DNA of 64,000 nucleotides. It comes from Vanessa cardui (Eukaryota > Arthropoda > Insecta > Lepidoptera > Nymphalidae). Of this stretch, positions 32,277 through 41,718 are shown piece by piece. The DNA lies in contig NC_061141.1 in assembly GCF_905220365.1 (NCBI RefSeq), positions 1,495,501 to 1,559,500 on the forward strand, written 5' to 3'. The position numbers and the translations under genes are program-made. Numbering within the stretch: position 1 is the stretch's first letter; each line of letters begins with the position of its first letter. A model generated the notes under the pieces. The model saw only the letters and a program-made list of their open reading frames with translations, did no database searches and was not told where the DNA came from.

Positions 32277-32402
32277 TTTTACAAGGATCAATTTTAGGAC
32301 CTTTTTTGTTTCTAGTATACGTCAATGATCTTCCTTTCCATGTTTAAGGATGTGTCATATAGTGATGTTTGTTAACGATACTTCACTGATTTTTAAGGAT
32401 GT
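32277..32402 (+). pseudogene. Reverse transcriptase fragment, LINE-GT-like
   Basis: Plus-strand translation gives QGSILGPFLFLVYVNDLPF, a stop, and after a frame change FVNDTSLIFK, matching the motif B to motif C region of 25873-27400. The catalytic FADD is changed to FVND. Only about 40 codons remain, and no 3' tail follows. Confidence 0.72.
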
Positions 32403-32430
32403 CAGTAATAAAGTATGACGGTCTAAATAA

Positions 32431-32471
32431 AGGTAACTTATAGTATACTCCCCGTATACTATAAGTTACCT
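32431..32471. repeat. Perfect inverted repeat, 18-base arms, 5-base loop
   Basis: AGGTAACTTATAGTATAC (32431-32448) and its exact reverse complement (32454-32471) flank TCCCC. Imperfect pairing continues outwards (TCTAAATAA with AATTTAGA). It lies about 30 bases after a reverse transcriptase fragment. Confidence 0.95.
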
Positions 32472-32821
32472 ATAATAAATTTAGATTTAAATAATAAAAA
32501 ATTAAACAAAATTTATAGTTTTACCTAATGTTAAAATTTATTACTATATATCATTAAATTATAACTATTTTGTAGTGACCAATTTTACGGTGCTTTAAGA
32601 ATAGCCATAGATTTGTGGAATCTTAGTGGAATTCTCATTTATCATCACTGACAGGAAGACTAAGCTCCACGGAATATGCATTTAGAAAATAAAGGAATAA
32701 CTGATACGACTCGCTAGTATATTTTGATTATTTCCATAGCACGATGTCATATATTTTACTTTAGGGTAACTCTAGATCGAATCTATTTTTATTACACAAA
32801 GGAGAGTTAAATATATTCATA
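32472..32821. other. No feature recognised
   Basis: AT-rich DNA without repeat match. Confidence 0.4.
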
Positions 32822-32961
32822 ACTAGCTGTAGCCCACGGCTTTGCTCGTGTTAGGCAAAAAGTAGCCTATATCCTTTTTTTTAGACTTCAAATTGGCATC
32901 ATACCAAATTTCATCAAATACAGTTCAGCGGTTTGGTCGTGACAGACAGACATAGTTACTT
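32822..32961 (+). mobile_element. CTAGC-1 repeat, 3' end missing
   Basis: ACTAGCTGTAGCCCACGGCT, GTGTTAGGCAAAAAGTAGCC and TACCAAATTTCATCAAATAC. It runs into the next repeat at CAGACATAGTTACTTTT. Confidence 0.62.
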
Positions 32962-33165
32962 TTCAACCGACTTCAAAAAGGAGGAGGTTATCAATTCGTC
33001 TGTATTTTCTTTTTATGTTTGTTACCTCATAACTTTTCACTGGGTGGACCGATTTTCATAATTTTTTTTTGTTTGAAAGGTACTGCTTCCCGCGGGTCCC
33101 ATTTTAATTTTATTTTTTTCCGACGATGGTATCCGTATGAAAACGACATAAGTCTTAAATTTGCA
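32962..33165 (+). repeat. Widespread repeat CAACCGACTTCAAAAAGGAG
   Basis: CAACCGACTTCAAAAAGGAG, GTTATCAATTCGTCTGTATT and TCACTGGGTGGACCGATTTT form text that I recall recurring across lepidopteran genomes. There is one copy here. Class unknown. Confidence 0.55.
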
Positions 33166-33442
33166 TTACTTATATGCGCGAAATAGGTGAATAACTGAAA
33201 ATCACGTCAACCAATTTTTTATTGTAAAATATATACTTCAAGGGTAGTTTTGTGAAAGTTTGGTAAGGTTCTGAGCATAGGATCCATGACAAAGTAACGG
33301 AACGGAAGGGAACGGAACAATTCTGAGGGGCACGTTAGCGATACTCGGTCGAATCTTTTATTTATAGGTTGTTTGGATATTTGAGTCACCTTCCGTAATG
33401 TGGTTATGTTTATGTAATTATCATAGTCGAATATTATAATCA

Positions 33443-33693
33443 ACTAGCTACCCACCCCGGCTTCGCACGGGTGCAATACTGATACTAAATATACTACAGA
33501 ATTTGTTTATTTTCGACATCACATTGCAAACTTCTAAAATTATCAGTGTTTCTTTACTATATTGTTCATGTATTATATATACAAACCTTTCCCTTGAATC
33601 ACACTATCTATTAAAAAAAACCGCATCAAAATCTGTTGCGTAGATTTAAAGATATAGGGACAGAGAAATCGACTTTGTTTTATACTATGTAGT
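33443..33693 (+). mobile_element. CTAGC-type repeat, third subfamily
   Basis: Opens ACTAGCTACCCACCCCGGCT and ends GACTTTGTTTTATACTATGT. The internal CCGCATCAAAATCTGTTGCG is characteristic. Fragments of its 3' end recur at about 34790-34880 and 39840-39930. Confidence 0.6.
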
Positions 33694-34167
33694 GATGGAA
33701 CTCCTAAACGTCTTACAGTTAGGGTGCAATATGGGGCAGTATCACTTACTGTCTTTCATCTAATTTTATGTATATGATGTGATGCTATATGATGTACGAC
33801 ATATATTAGCTCTTTTGCAAAGTTTCTTTACTGAGGTCGATTATAGCTCTTTCGAGGGTGGTACCTCGTAGTTTATGCCGCATGACGTATTAAAGCCGCA
33901 TTATCGAAAGTCTATTTTTGCTTTATTCGAAAGTTTCTTTTGAAATTGTCCCTGAAGTAGTTTCTGATTCATATAAACGGCACGCTTAATCTATCCATAT
34001 TAAGAAAAAATAGTTAGTCTACATCAGCTTCACTTAAATAACAAAATAGAAAGTCACAGCTACGTCACAGTATATTTGAAACGATGCTATGTATCACACT
34101 AGCATTGATCGCGTTAATAGAATCAGCGACATTCGCATGTACACGTGACGTAAGGATTAGCTAATAA
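33694..34167. other. No feature recognised
   Basis: No repeat match or coding region seen. Confidence 0.4.
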
Positions 34168-34275
34168 CGCCACGTTTCCGACTCCGCAAAGCCAATTAAT
34201 CCTTCTTGGGGTAAGGTATTCATTTCTATAACAAACCTTCCGCAGATATTTTTAATTTTATCAACTGTAAAGTTT
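34168..34275 (+). mobile_element. LINE-GT coding fragment
   Basis: TTTCCGACTCCGCAAAGCCA, CTTCTTGGGGTAAGGTATTC and GCAGATATTTTTAATTTTAT correspond, in sense orientation, to the C-terminal codons at 25975-26065 of the longer copy. It has neither tail nor upstream part. Confidence 0.7.
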
Positions 34276-35132
34276 CAGTTCTTCTCTATATATCTAACAT
34301 TCCCAACCGATGGTTGATAAAAAAATACTTTTTATATATTTATTTCTTTATTTAGACACACCAACAGCATAACATATTCACAATAAAATCTTAAGCATCT
34401 TAGTCTTAAATACTAATATGTATGCCACTTAGAGGCGAGTACAACATGCAAAAAATCTATGTTGCATACAAATCATTCAACAATCAAAAAAACGCTTATT
34501 TTACACATCTTATTAGGAATGTTTTCTATCAAAAGTGCACGAAACTGGCTGAGTCCAAGGGAGAAATATCTTTAGGTTTGTTTGTGAGCCATGTATTAAA
34601 TGTGCTACACATGCGAGGTATCGGCGATCCTTTACCAAAGACATTGGTACGAAAGGGTGGTTGAAACGTAGAAATTGGATGCCGGGAAATCCTATACGGT
34701 ATCCTAAATTTAAAAAGTTCAAGAAGCTGAGGGCAGTCAATGAGAATCGTGAAAATTTTATACATGAATATAAGGTCCAAGAATAAAAACCTCATAAAAA
34801 TCCGTTTAGTGGTTTTGGAGTCTATGGCGAACTTACAGACTGACAGATCAGGGGACTTTGTTTTGAAATATAAAAATAATCATACTATTACTATAGATAT
34901 ATTAGGATATATTCAGGATCCATTGTGCCAATACAGGACTAGTAAATTCATCACAAATAACCTTATCAATGACGTGATCAGAATTCCGAACTGTTTGCCA
35001 ACTTGAGGCTCTGCAACCCCTCGTGACAAAGATGTAGATCTCACTTCAATGAACATGTTTAATTTACTACAATATATTAAATAATCAATACATATTATAA
35101 TGACATGTAAATATTCCACTGTCTTTCCCTTT
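34276..35132. other. No gene recognised; CTAGC-type scrap at 34790-34880
   Basis: CTTACAGACTGACAGATCAG and GGACTTTGTTTTGAAATATA near 34830-34875 resemble the 3' end of the CTAGC subfamily at 33443. Several overlapping short ORFs at 34422-35006 show no domain. Confidence 0.35.
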
Positions 35133-35353
35133 GTGAAGAAGAGTAGGAGCATATTCCACCACAGTGTTCCAATGTGGGTGGATTCAACTGTGGCAGAATT
35201 TCATTGAAATTAGACACACGTAGGTTTTCTAATGATGATTTCCTTCACCGCCGAACTCGAGATGAATTATAAACACAAATTAAGCACATGAAAATTCAGT
35301 GATGCTTGCATCAGAAAATCAGTTGGGTTCTGCGTAACCACTGGGCCATCTAA
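35133..35353 (-). mobile_element. SINE-L, moderately decayed
   Basis: AAGAGTAGGAGCATATTCCA, TTTCCTTCACCGCCGAACTC, GATGAATTATAAACACAAAT and TAACCACTGGGCCATCTAAC. The B-box region is lost (TCAGAAAATCAGTTGGGTT). Confidence 0.7.
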
Positions 35354-35454
35354 CGTCACGATATATTAAATGTCACTATTTTCATTACTTACTTCTGAAA
35401 GCCTACTTTCTACCACCAGTTCAGTTATAAAAGAAAAACCAGAAAAAGAAAGTC

Positions 35455-35700
35455 TGAAGGTTAATGAAATGAAATATACTTTTATTTGAAACGACCAGAA
35501 TATAATTGTTTTATTCCCAAGGTCAATTTAAAAAGTAATTGGTTTAGTAATACCTTTTAACGAAGAAGCGTTCCTTAGTGATTCTTTTAAATTATACAAT
35601 TGAAAATTCTTAAAGGTTTTCTGGAATCTTTTTTCAAGGGCCTCACAAGAGATAATAACCCTTAGTGATCCTAAAATAGAAGAGCTTTCAATGTCGTGCT
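35455..35700 (-). mobile_element. Possible 3' end of an unassigned LINE
   Basis: ATGAAATGAAATATACTTTT is the reverse complement of an AAAAGTATATTTCATTTCAT end, a microsatellite-type LINE terminus. The minus strand then reads RFQKTFKNFQLYNLKESLRN for a short distance. Only one copy, so this is tentative. Confidence 0.35.
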
Positions 35701-35760
35701 GGTACCAGCAGACAATTTACAATTACATTACAATTTTTGAAAAATAAATAAAATATTTAA

Positions 35761-35990
35761 CTACCTCCGTGGTCGAGTAGCGTGTACCAGTTTCCATGAG
35801 TACGCCACTCCGAGGTTCCGGTTTCGATTTCCGACCGAGTCGATGTAGATTATCATTAGTTTTCTATGTTGTCTTGGGTCTGGGTGTTTGTGGTGTCGTT
35901 ACTTCTGATTTTCCATAACACAAGTGCTTTAGCTACTTACAGTGAGATCAAAGAAATGTACGTTATGTTGTCCAATATATATTTATAGTC
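35761..35990 (+). mobile_element. SINE-G, full length
   Basis: ACTACCTCCGTGGTCGAGTA opens it, with A box TGGTCGAGTAG (one change). GGTTTCGATTTCCGACCGAG shows a damaged B box. TCTGATTTTCCATAACACAA, then ATGTTGTCCAATATATATTT at the end. Confidence 0.82.
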
Positions 35991-36284
35991 ATCATATTAT
36001 ATAACGTTATATGTGTCATATTATAGTAATAAACGTGCCACGAATATGCAAAGCAAACTCTATGTTAAAATTCCTACGTCTTTTACTAGATATAATTGAA
36101 TTTAAATTAGTCTCTAGTCTAAGGTCTTTTACACTAATGTCTTGTAGCGATGATATATGAGATGATGATATATTAGAAAATAATGTGTCTGTCACATTGG
36201 GTTTGAGTTTAGGCGGCCGCGAAATGTGTGTGCTTCAGACTTTTAGTTATTATTAATTTTAATTTTTATACTTAATTAATTATA

Positions 36285-36316
36285 TTATTTATAATAATAA
36301 TAATAATAATAATAAT
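36285..36316. repeat. (TAA)n microsatellite
   Basis: About nine TAA/ATA units, followed by CTTTATTGGCTGAATAAATT. The pair could be a minus-strand LINE terminus (AATAAAG then (ATT)n). Confidence 0.8.
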
Positions 36317-36341
36317 CTTTATTGGCTGAATAAATTACACT

Positions 36342-36385
36342 ATTACTATACATTTTGTGTCTGTAGACACAAAATGTATAGTAAT
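36342..36385. repeat. Perfect inverted repeat, 20-base arms, 4-base loop
   Basis: ATTACTATACATTTTGTGTC (36342-36361) and its exact reverse complement (36366-36385) flank TGTA. Confidence 0.95.
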
Positions 36386-36709
36386 TAATACAGAACCAAA
36401 CGACACTTATTCTGTGTGATACAAAAATTATACACAAAACAAAAAAATGAAAAACAAAAGAGAAGAAAATAAATAAATAAAATAAACTTAGAAAAGAAAT
36501 GGTAGTAGGTATGTATAAGTGCGCAGCAGTGCAATTCAACCAAAAGGAGATCACTCAATATACATAGAAACATGGTAGCTTCTACACTGATTTTCAGTGG
36601 CCTCCTAATGTCATTCATATTTTTATTTCTTCTTACAAAGACGCACACATAGATTACTCTTTACAAAAAGGTAATATTTAATTAATAATATCTCAAAAAT
36701 AAATCTACA

Positions 36710-37071
36710 TTAATATTATAAATGTGAAAGTAGCTTTGTCTGTCTGTGATTCTTTCACGACCAAACCACTGAAATGAATTTGATGAAATTTGATATAGAT
36801 ATATCACTATTTTGCCTGACACGTGTCAATCAACACTCTAAAACTGTTTGTGTTTTTGTTTATTACTGTAAATTGTAAATTGACATTATAAAAAAAAATC
36901 CCGCTGAGTTTCTTTCGCCGCTTCTTCTCAAGTCTGAGGTATTATATTCCGAACCGGTGGTAGATTTTCGACAGTCAATAAGAAATTGTAAACACTTCTG
37001 TTTTGAATAAAGGTTTTTGACTTTTGACTTTGACTTTTGAAAATGCGAGTGAAGCCAAGGGCGACTAATAG
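36710..37071 (-). mobile_element. CTAGC-1 repeat split by a LINE-GA tail
   Basis: TAATATTATAAATGTGAAAG to CTGACACGTGTCAATCAACA (36710-36841) and AAATGCGAGTGAAGCCAAGG with GACTAATAGT (37039-37071) are the two parts. Confidence 0.72.
36842..37038 (+). mobile_element. LINE-GA 3' tail nested in CTAGC-1
   Basis: CCGCTGAGTTTCTTTCGCCG, CCGAACCGGTGGTAGATTTT and GACTTTTGACTTTGACTTTT. Same terminus as 9598-9770, with a (TTTTGAC)n end. Confidence 0.82.
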
Positions 37072-37835
37072 TTACAAATAGATGTATTCAAAGTTGGGTT
37101 TAAATCCAAACTTTAAATGACATTCTCCAACGTTCAATTCGTAGTTTTATAATGAGTATTTAATAAAGAGTAATTGATGTAGCTTACTCGCCTGATACAT
37201 TATTTAAAACTACGTTAACATTGCAAGCGTAGAATCAAAAGGTACATGGATATGCTAAAAAAATAAATAAAAAAAACCGAATGTTCTCGAGCCAATCGAA
37301 TTTAAAACACGTTTTTGGATGATGCCGCGTTTACATCCTTCCGGCATGGCATTTATTTATTTAATGCCACACTGTATACATGTCATTACAGGATTGTGCC
37401 CCAATTCGATATATACAGCACTTTAAGAAAAACAAATTTAAAATATCTATCCATGTTATAATATAAAACTAAATTGTAAATGATATATTCCAAGCAGCAA
37501 TTATTGTGAGTTCACTCAGGCTGCAACAAAACAAATCCAATCAGTCTGCTGTCACATTGAGAGTACGTAACGTGCGCGTCAGTGTTGCTTCCTTGAGCAA
37601 CTTGGTTCGCCCGGTGGGCACCGCTAGCAACGACAGTCGATGTCACCTCCACACATATCTATCTGGGGCGCACAGACTTAACTGACTAAGGACATCAGCA
37701 TTATAGACTACACCTCTCAAAACCTTAAAAACGTATATTACAAGAGTTCTACTTATGTAATAGTCTTATTGGTCACGTGGCTAAATTCGAAGACCGTCTC
37801 ACGAGATCCTTTGGTTAACGAAATGCAAACGTAAA
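37072..37835. other. No confident feature
   Basis: A GC-richer patch at 37560-37680 (TCGCCCGGTGGGCACCGCTA) matches nothing else here. No supported ORF. Confidence 0.35.
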
Positions 37836-38108
37836 TGTCTGTAAATTACCCACTGCTGGGCTAAGGCCTCCTTTCATTAAGAAGAGGGTTTGAAACATAT
37901 TATGCCGGTTAGTGGAATGCACATGTGGCCTAATTTCGAAGAAATTAGACACAAGCAGGTTCCGATCACGATGTTTTCCTTCACCGTCGAGCACGAGATG
38001 AATTATAAACGCAAATTAAGCACATATATATAGTTGTGCATGCCTGGGCTTGAACCCGAAATCATCGGTTAAGATGCACGCGGTCTAATCACTTGGCCAT
38101 CTCAGCTC
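37836..38108 (-). mobile_element. SINE-L, slightly deleted
   Basis: TGTCTGTAAATTACCCACTG, GCTAAGGCCTCCTTTCATTA, GTTTTCCTTCACCGTCGAGC, GGGCTTGAACCCGAAATCAT and CTAATCACTTGGCCATCTCA. The left-end copy text NNCCACC-CTGTT is partly missing. Confidence 0.8.
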
Positions 38109-38888
38109 ACTTGGTTACCGTCAGGCCTATATAAAAGATATTGGGCTTTAATTTCAGAAAGCAATAACAGCCTGGAGTTTGATAATTGGCAGCCTTTATT
38201 ACAATTCTTTGAAAAACGATGGTAACCCATAAAGCCGCTTTTAAGGAAATCTCCTTAAAATGTCAATGAGCCTTATAAATACTTATACCAGACACATGAA
38301 TCAACCAGAGATTGTCATATGTTTCATTTTTGGCAAAATTGCGTTTGGGGTCAATTAAAATATCCTAGGAAAAACGTATGTTGGATGTCAATCAGTCAGT
38401 CACTTCCTCGAGTGTGTGATCCATCAATCAGCATTGGAGCAGCATGGTGGAGTGAGATCCCTTATGTTTTCCTCAAACTATAGCCTAGCAGATTAAAATA
38501 ACCGCCTCTAAGGGTCCTACCCTTACCGTTACCACGTGGCTGCTATTTTAACCTTTATTGTCTTTTACTTTCCAATCTCCGTTCAGATAAAATGTAAACG
38601 CTACACAAATTTATTTGGCTCGACGTCAAGTAACTTGGCGTATCTTTTAAAAGCTCTTATAAATATTCCGGATTCCTCTCGTCCAATCGTTTGCCCAACC
38701 AATTTAGTAATTGCTTTTATGCCTTTGAAAGAACGGTTTATGTAAAGTATTTAAAAGATTTCGTACCTTTACTGAGGATTTCCTTAAAAATCAAAGTCTT
38801 TGAATTGAAAATTTGTTTGATTGTATCCAATATATGCATAAATTCCAAAACGTGTTTTATATAGACAACATTCTCTGTATAAAAGCAT
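38109..38888. other. No gene recognised; SINE-L scrap at 38428-38492
   Basis: AATCAGCATTGGAGCAGCAT, GGTGGAG and ACTATAGCCTAGCAG fit the plus-strand SINE-L 3' half. A 69-codon frame at 38536-38745 shows no known domain. Confidence 0.4.
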
Positions 38889-39104
38889 GTACAGTCGGGA
38901 TAAAAAAAGGTTCGTCACCTTAAGATCTATGTTCGTTTGCTCAGTATGAGCGATAATCTTCTGTTCCGATTGACAATGACATATTGTAATTTATGCAATA
39001 CATCGTAATGATTCGATGTTTAGATTCAAAAGGTACTAAGAGATTAAGACTTGTATAAGGAATGAATTTGAAAACTGACGAAGGTTTTCTTACTCTGACT
39101 GTAC
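38889..39104 (+). mobile_element. MITE-like element, 216 bases, terminal inverted repeats
   Basis: GTACAGTCGGGATAAAAAAA with GGTTCGTCA at the left and the reverse complement of the right end (GTACAGTCAGAGTAAGAAAA, CCTTCGTCA) agree at 23 of 29 positions. The inverted copy at 30834-31030 shares the interior (GTTTAGATTCAAAAGGTACT). No ORF. Confidence 0.72.
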
Positions 39105-39225
39105 CTACTTGTGTTTTAATTTAGGTTTTTGCTGTGATAATACAGATGGTAAGGTTGCGTACAGGCCCATTGGACAGGATCGGTATCCTGTTCATCACAT
39201 ATTCTACCTATGAGTACAAACCTAT

Positions 39226-39345
39226 CTAATAAGTAGGCTTTTACAAGCACTTTTGAATTGTCATTTAACAAATATATTAAAAGAAGCTACCGCCGGTTCG
39301 GAAAGTAGATTCTAAGAGAAACCGGCAATAAATTCAGTATTTATT
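39226..39345 (-). mobile_element. LINE-GT 3' tail
   Basis: TAGGCTTTTACAAGCACTTT, GAAGCTACCGCCGGTTCGGA and GAAACCGGCAATAAATTCAG. The terminal AATAAAGT part is missing. Confidence 0.75.
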
Positions 39346-39660
39346 CTTTGACAAACTACCGCACTGAAGAAAAAAATTCGATCACATTGTATCATCATAT
39401 TCATCAAGTTTTAGTTTCTTAAACGTTACGGAGTCTAATAAGCCCCGTACTGATATTATGATAGTTTTCATACGAGGTCTTATTCACCCCATACCGCAGG
39501 AATGGAAAAATGAAGCTGCTGCGAACGTGTTAAAATATTCTAACGTAATGTTTAATTTGCTATATACATATAAACCTAAGTCTCGTAATTTTATTTATGT
39601 ATACCAGCACGTATTACTTGTTTTTTTTAATCGTACAAATATTTCGGACCAACTTCCATA
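39346..39660. other. No feature recognised; flank upstream of the tRNA
   Basis: No repeat match. A 74-codon frame at 39458-39682 runs into the tRNA and is almost certainly chance. Confidence 0.4.
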
Positions 39661-39667
39661 TCCCGTA

Positions 39668-39678
39668 TGGTCTAGTGG
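39668..39678 (+). promoter_or_regulatory. Internal A box of the tRNA-Glu gene
   Basis: TGGTCTAGTGG fits the Pol III A-box consensus TRGYNNANNGG at every position. Confidence 0.9.
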
Positions 39679-39710
39679 CTAGGATACCTGGCTTTCACCC
39701 AGGAGGCTCG

Positions 39711-39721
39711 GGTTCGATTCC
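39711..39721 (+). promoter_or_regulatory. Internal B box of the tRNA-Glu gene
   Basis: GGTTCGATTCC is an exact match to GGTTCGANTCC, in the T arm. Confidence 0.92.
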
Positions 39722-39737
39722 CGGTACGGGAAATCTC

Positions 39738-39742
39738 TTTTT
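39738..39742 (+). terminator. Pol III terminator after tRNA-Glu
   Basis: A run of five T begins 6 bases after the tRNA 3' end, a usual RNA polymerase III stop. Confidence 0.85.
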
Positions 39743-39799
39743 GTTTATTTTTACTAAAATATTAATTTTAATTAGCTAATTTATTTCAATTCAACTTAA

Positions 39800-40127
39800 A
39801 ATTATTGGAGTCGTGATTTTTCGATATATTTGTACTCGTATGTTATAAATAAAACATCCTTTCATCAGTTTTTGTGCTATGATAAGACAGACAGACAACG
39901 CAGAGACTTTGTTTTATAATATGTAGGTTAAATACTTAAATACAGTCTTAAATATATTGGCATGTATCAGGGGGCAGAGAGCGGGGGCGGAGGGGGAGTA
40001 TGACGTCATAAGAGAGCGATATATCATTCGTCGTCACGGCATACTAGTCGATACCTTCAAGGCAATAGATATACACATCAATATTTTTATTATAAATAAA
40101 CTTCACATATATATTTTAAAGTTTAGC
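39800..40127. other. CTAGC-type scrap and a G-rich patch
   Basis: AGACAGACAGACAACGCAGA and GACTTTGTTTTATAATATGT (39886-39930) resemble the 3' end of the repeat at 33443. Bases 39968-40000 are G-rich (GGGGGCAGAGAGCGGGGGCG). No gene seen. Confidence 0.45.
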
Positions 40128-40215
40128 CATAATGCCCCAAAATAATTAAGGAATTACTAATATCCCTATTTACCCCTCCTTTTAAGCTTATCACTTGTGT
40201 TAGAAGTGAGGACGA
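40128..40215 (+). repeat. 5' extension module of SINE-G, without the SINE
   Basis: CATAATGCCCCAAAATAATT, AATATCCCTATTTACCCCTC and TAGAAGTGAGGACGACC match the module at 10455 and 22969. Here GACGACC is followed by CATAGCTCGAAGATCA, so the SINE-G head is absent or decayed. Confidence 0.6.
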
Positions 40216-40248
40216 CCATAGCTCGAAGATCAATCCTGTGACTTATTC

Positions 40249-40410
40249 ATCATCATCATCATGTCATGATCCTCATCATGTCATACCAGCCGTAAGACGT
40301 CCACTGCTGAACATAGGCCTCTCCCAATGACTTCCACCTTGATTGATAGCCCGCGGACTTGACCAAATCATCCGTCTATCTTATGGGGGGGGCGTCCTAC
40401 AAAGCATTTG
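40249..40410 (-). pseudogene. RTE-like LINE C-terminus and tail
   Basis: On the minus strand a frame reads TDDLVKSAGY and, after a short frame change, WKSLGEAYVQQWTS, the typical end of lepidopteran endonuclease-reverse transcriptase LINEs. The 3' tail is (ATG)n, seen as TCATCATCATCATGTCATGA on the plus strand. It is 5'-truncated and has at least one stop. Confidence 0.75.
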
Positions 40411-40564
40411 CCGGTACTTATTACATACCTATACATATATGTTGGGGTTGCTCTCGACTTCATACACATTTCAATTTAATAAAAAAGGTTTATGTAGTCT
40501 AATTTGCTCCTAATTACATCAGCTTTCTGCCAGGGACAGTCTCGTCTAAGTTCAGTCCAGAAGA

Positions 40565-40740
40565 TTTGGGGATTATCTGGAGCAAATGGACAGACAGATT
40601 AAAATAAATAAAAAAAAATTGGTATGAGTACCGTGTACAAACGCATATGACGTTTAGTAAAAAGCGATTATTTTAATATTACAATAAGTCATTCCCATTC
40701 TTATAACATGTATGGATATACATATAAGTGAAATGTTATA
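40565..40740 (+). mobile_element. CTAGC-2 repeat, 3' half
   Basis: TTGGTATGAGTACCGTGTAC, GATTATTTTAATATTACAAT and ACATATAAGTGAAATGTTAT follow the order of 29330-29460. Confidence 0.5.
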
Positions 40741-41149
40741 CGCTAAATATATTGCTTGATAACTTTACATACACCGTTTTGAATCTTGCTCGGATAATAC
40801 AAACTAATGTTACCTAACCAGAAGTTAGGATTTATAATTAGAAACTCTACCATGAGCCGCAACGATAGAAATTCGCAAGCGAACACTGTGAGGCAACTAT
40901 AGGTTATCAGAAGATTTAACACACACACTAATGCATGTTAGTTTTTTTTCATTCGTGTTTAAAATTCGAATTCTATATTTAAGCAGCTTTAAAGCGCTTA
41001 GTGGTTGTATTCAGTTTTATTAAATATAGAAACCTAACATATCATAACTTTTTTTAGTTGTTAAAATTTGACCAACGATTTGATGGTGATGAGAAAAATT
41101 GGTAAACATATCACATTTTATTAATTTGTTATTAATATATAATTAAAAT
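40741..41149. other. No feature recognised
   Basis: AT-rich DNA without match. Confidence 0.4.
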
Positions 41150-41297
41150 TCTACTGCTGGTCTAAGTAAGCTCTTCTCTATTTAAGGAGTAGGTTAGGAG
41201 CATATTACATAGGCAATACAATACAATCAGACACATGCAGGTTTCCTGACGATGTTTTTCATCACTGCCAAGCTCGAGATGAATTATAAACACATAT
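41150..41297 (-). mobile_element. SINE-L, degenerate, internally deleted
   Basis: CTACTGCTGGTCTAAGTAAG, GACACATGCAGGTTTCCTGA, CGATGTTTTTCATCACTGCC and GATGAATTATAAACACATAT. The tRNA head is missing. Confidence 0.65.
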
Positions 41298-41718
41298 ATT
41301 TTGCTATGTTTTATTAGCCTCAAGATTATTAACAGTTCATATTGAGATGTTGGTAGTACAGTTTCAGATTAAAATACTTCGACATAACAAGAAACAAAGC
41401 CTTAAATATTAATCAACCAAAACATATTGAGAATTTCTTCAATAAATTACGAAAAATAAATCGAAGACTTAAATAATAATTCGAATTCCAAACAGAAATA
41501 TCTTGAATTATTTTTAAAAGTATAGGACTCATTGTTTTGTATTGAATTAAGATAACGTTATCGACAACAATACTTCTGTCAAATAAAAAATCAAACTGAC
41601 AGCGAAACCTTACAAAACAATCCAAAAAATAGGACAAAAATGTCCCTACATACAGTTGTTTAAGATGACGTGTTTCGATATTGGCATCGCGAAAGAAAAC
41701 TAAGAATCTTTAATACTT
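41298..41718. other. No feature recognised
   Basis: AT-rich. A 74-codon minus frame at 41413-41637 has no domain I recognise. Confidence 0.38.

Larger units (their letters stand above)
39661..39732 (+). tRNA. tRNA-Glu: tRNA-Glu (anticodon UUC)
   Basis: A 72-base cloverleaf. Acceptor stem TCCCGTA (39661-39667) pairs with TACGGGA (39725-39731), discriminator A at 39732. The D arm holds TGGTCTAGTGG, the anticodon loop CTTTCAC gives UUC, and the T arm is CGGGTTCGATTCCCG. There is no intron, and CCA is not encoded, as expected in a eukaryotic nucleus. The sequence is the conserved animal tRNA-Glu with a compensated change in the acceptor stem (G-C near position 5). The intact stems and a terminator just downstream suggest a working gene, not a tRNA-derived SINE: no SINE body follows. 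Confidence 0.97.

Noticed and set aside
32962..33165. CAACCGACTTCAAAAAGG repeat as a coding exon
   Set aside because: The text is familiar as a dispersed lepidopteran repeat and shows no long open frame here.
36285..36316. Tandem array as a CRISPR or satellite
   Set aside because: A simple (TAA)n microsatellite; the genome is eukaryotic and no repeat-spacer structure exists anywhere in the window.
38536..38745. 69-codon frame as a small gene
   Set aside because: No recognisable domain, no splice or promoter context, and length near chance expectation.
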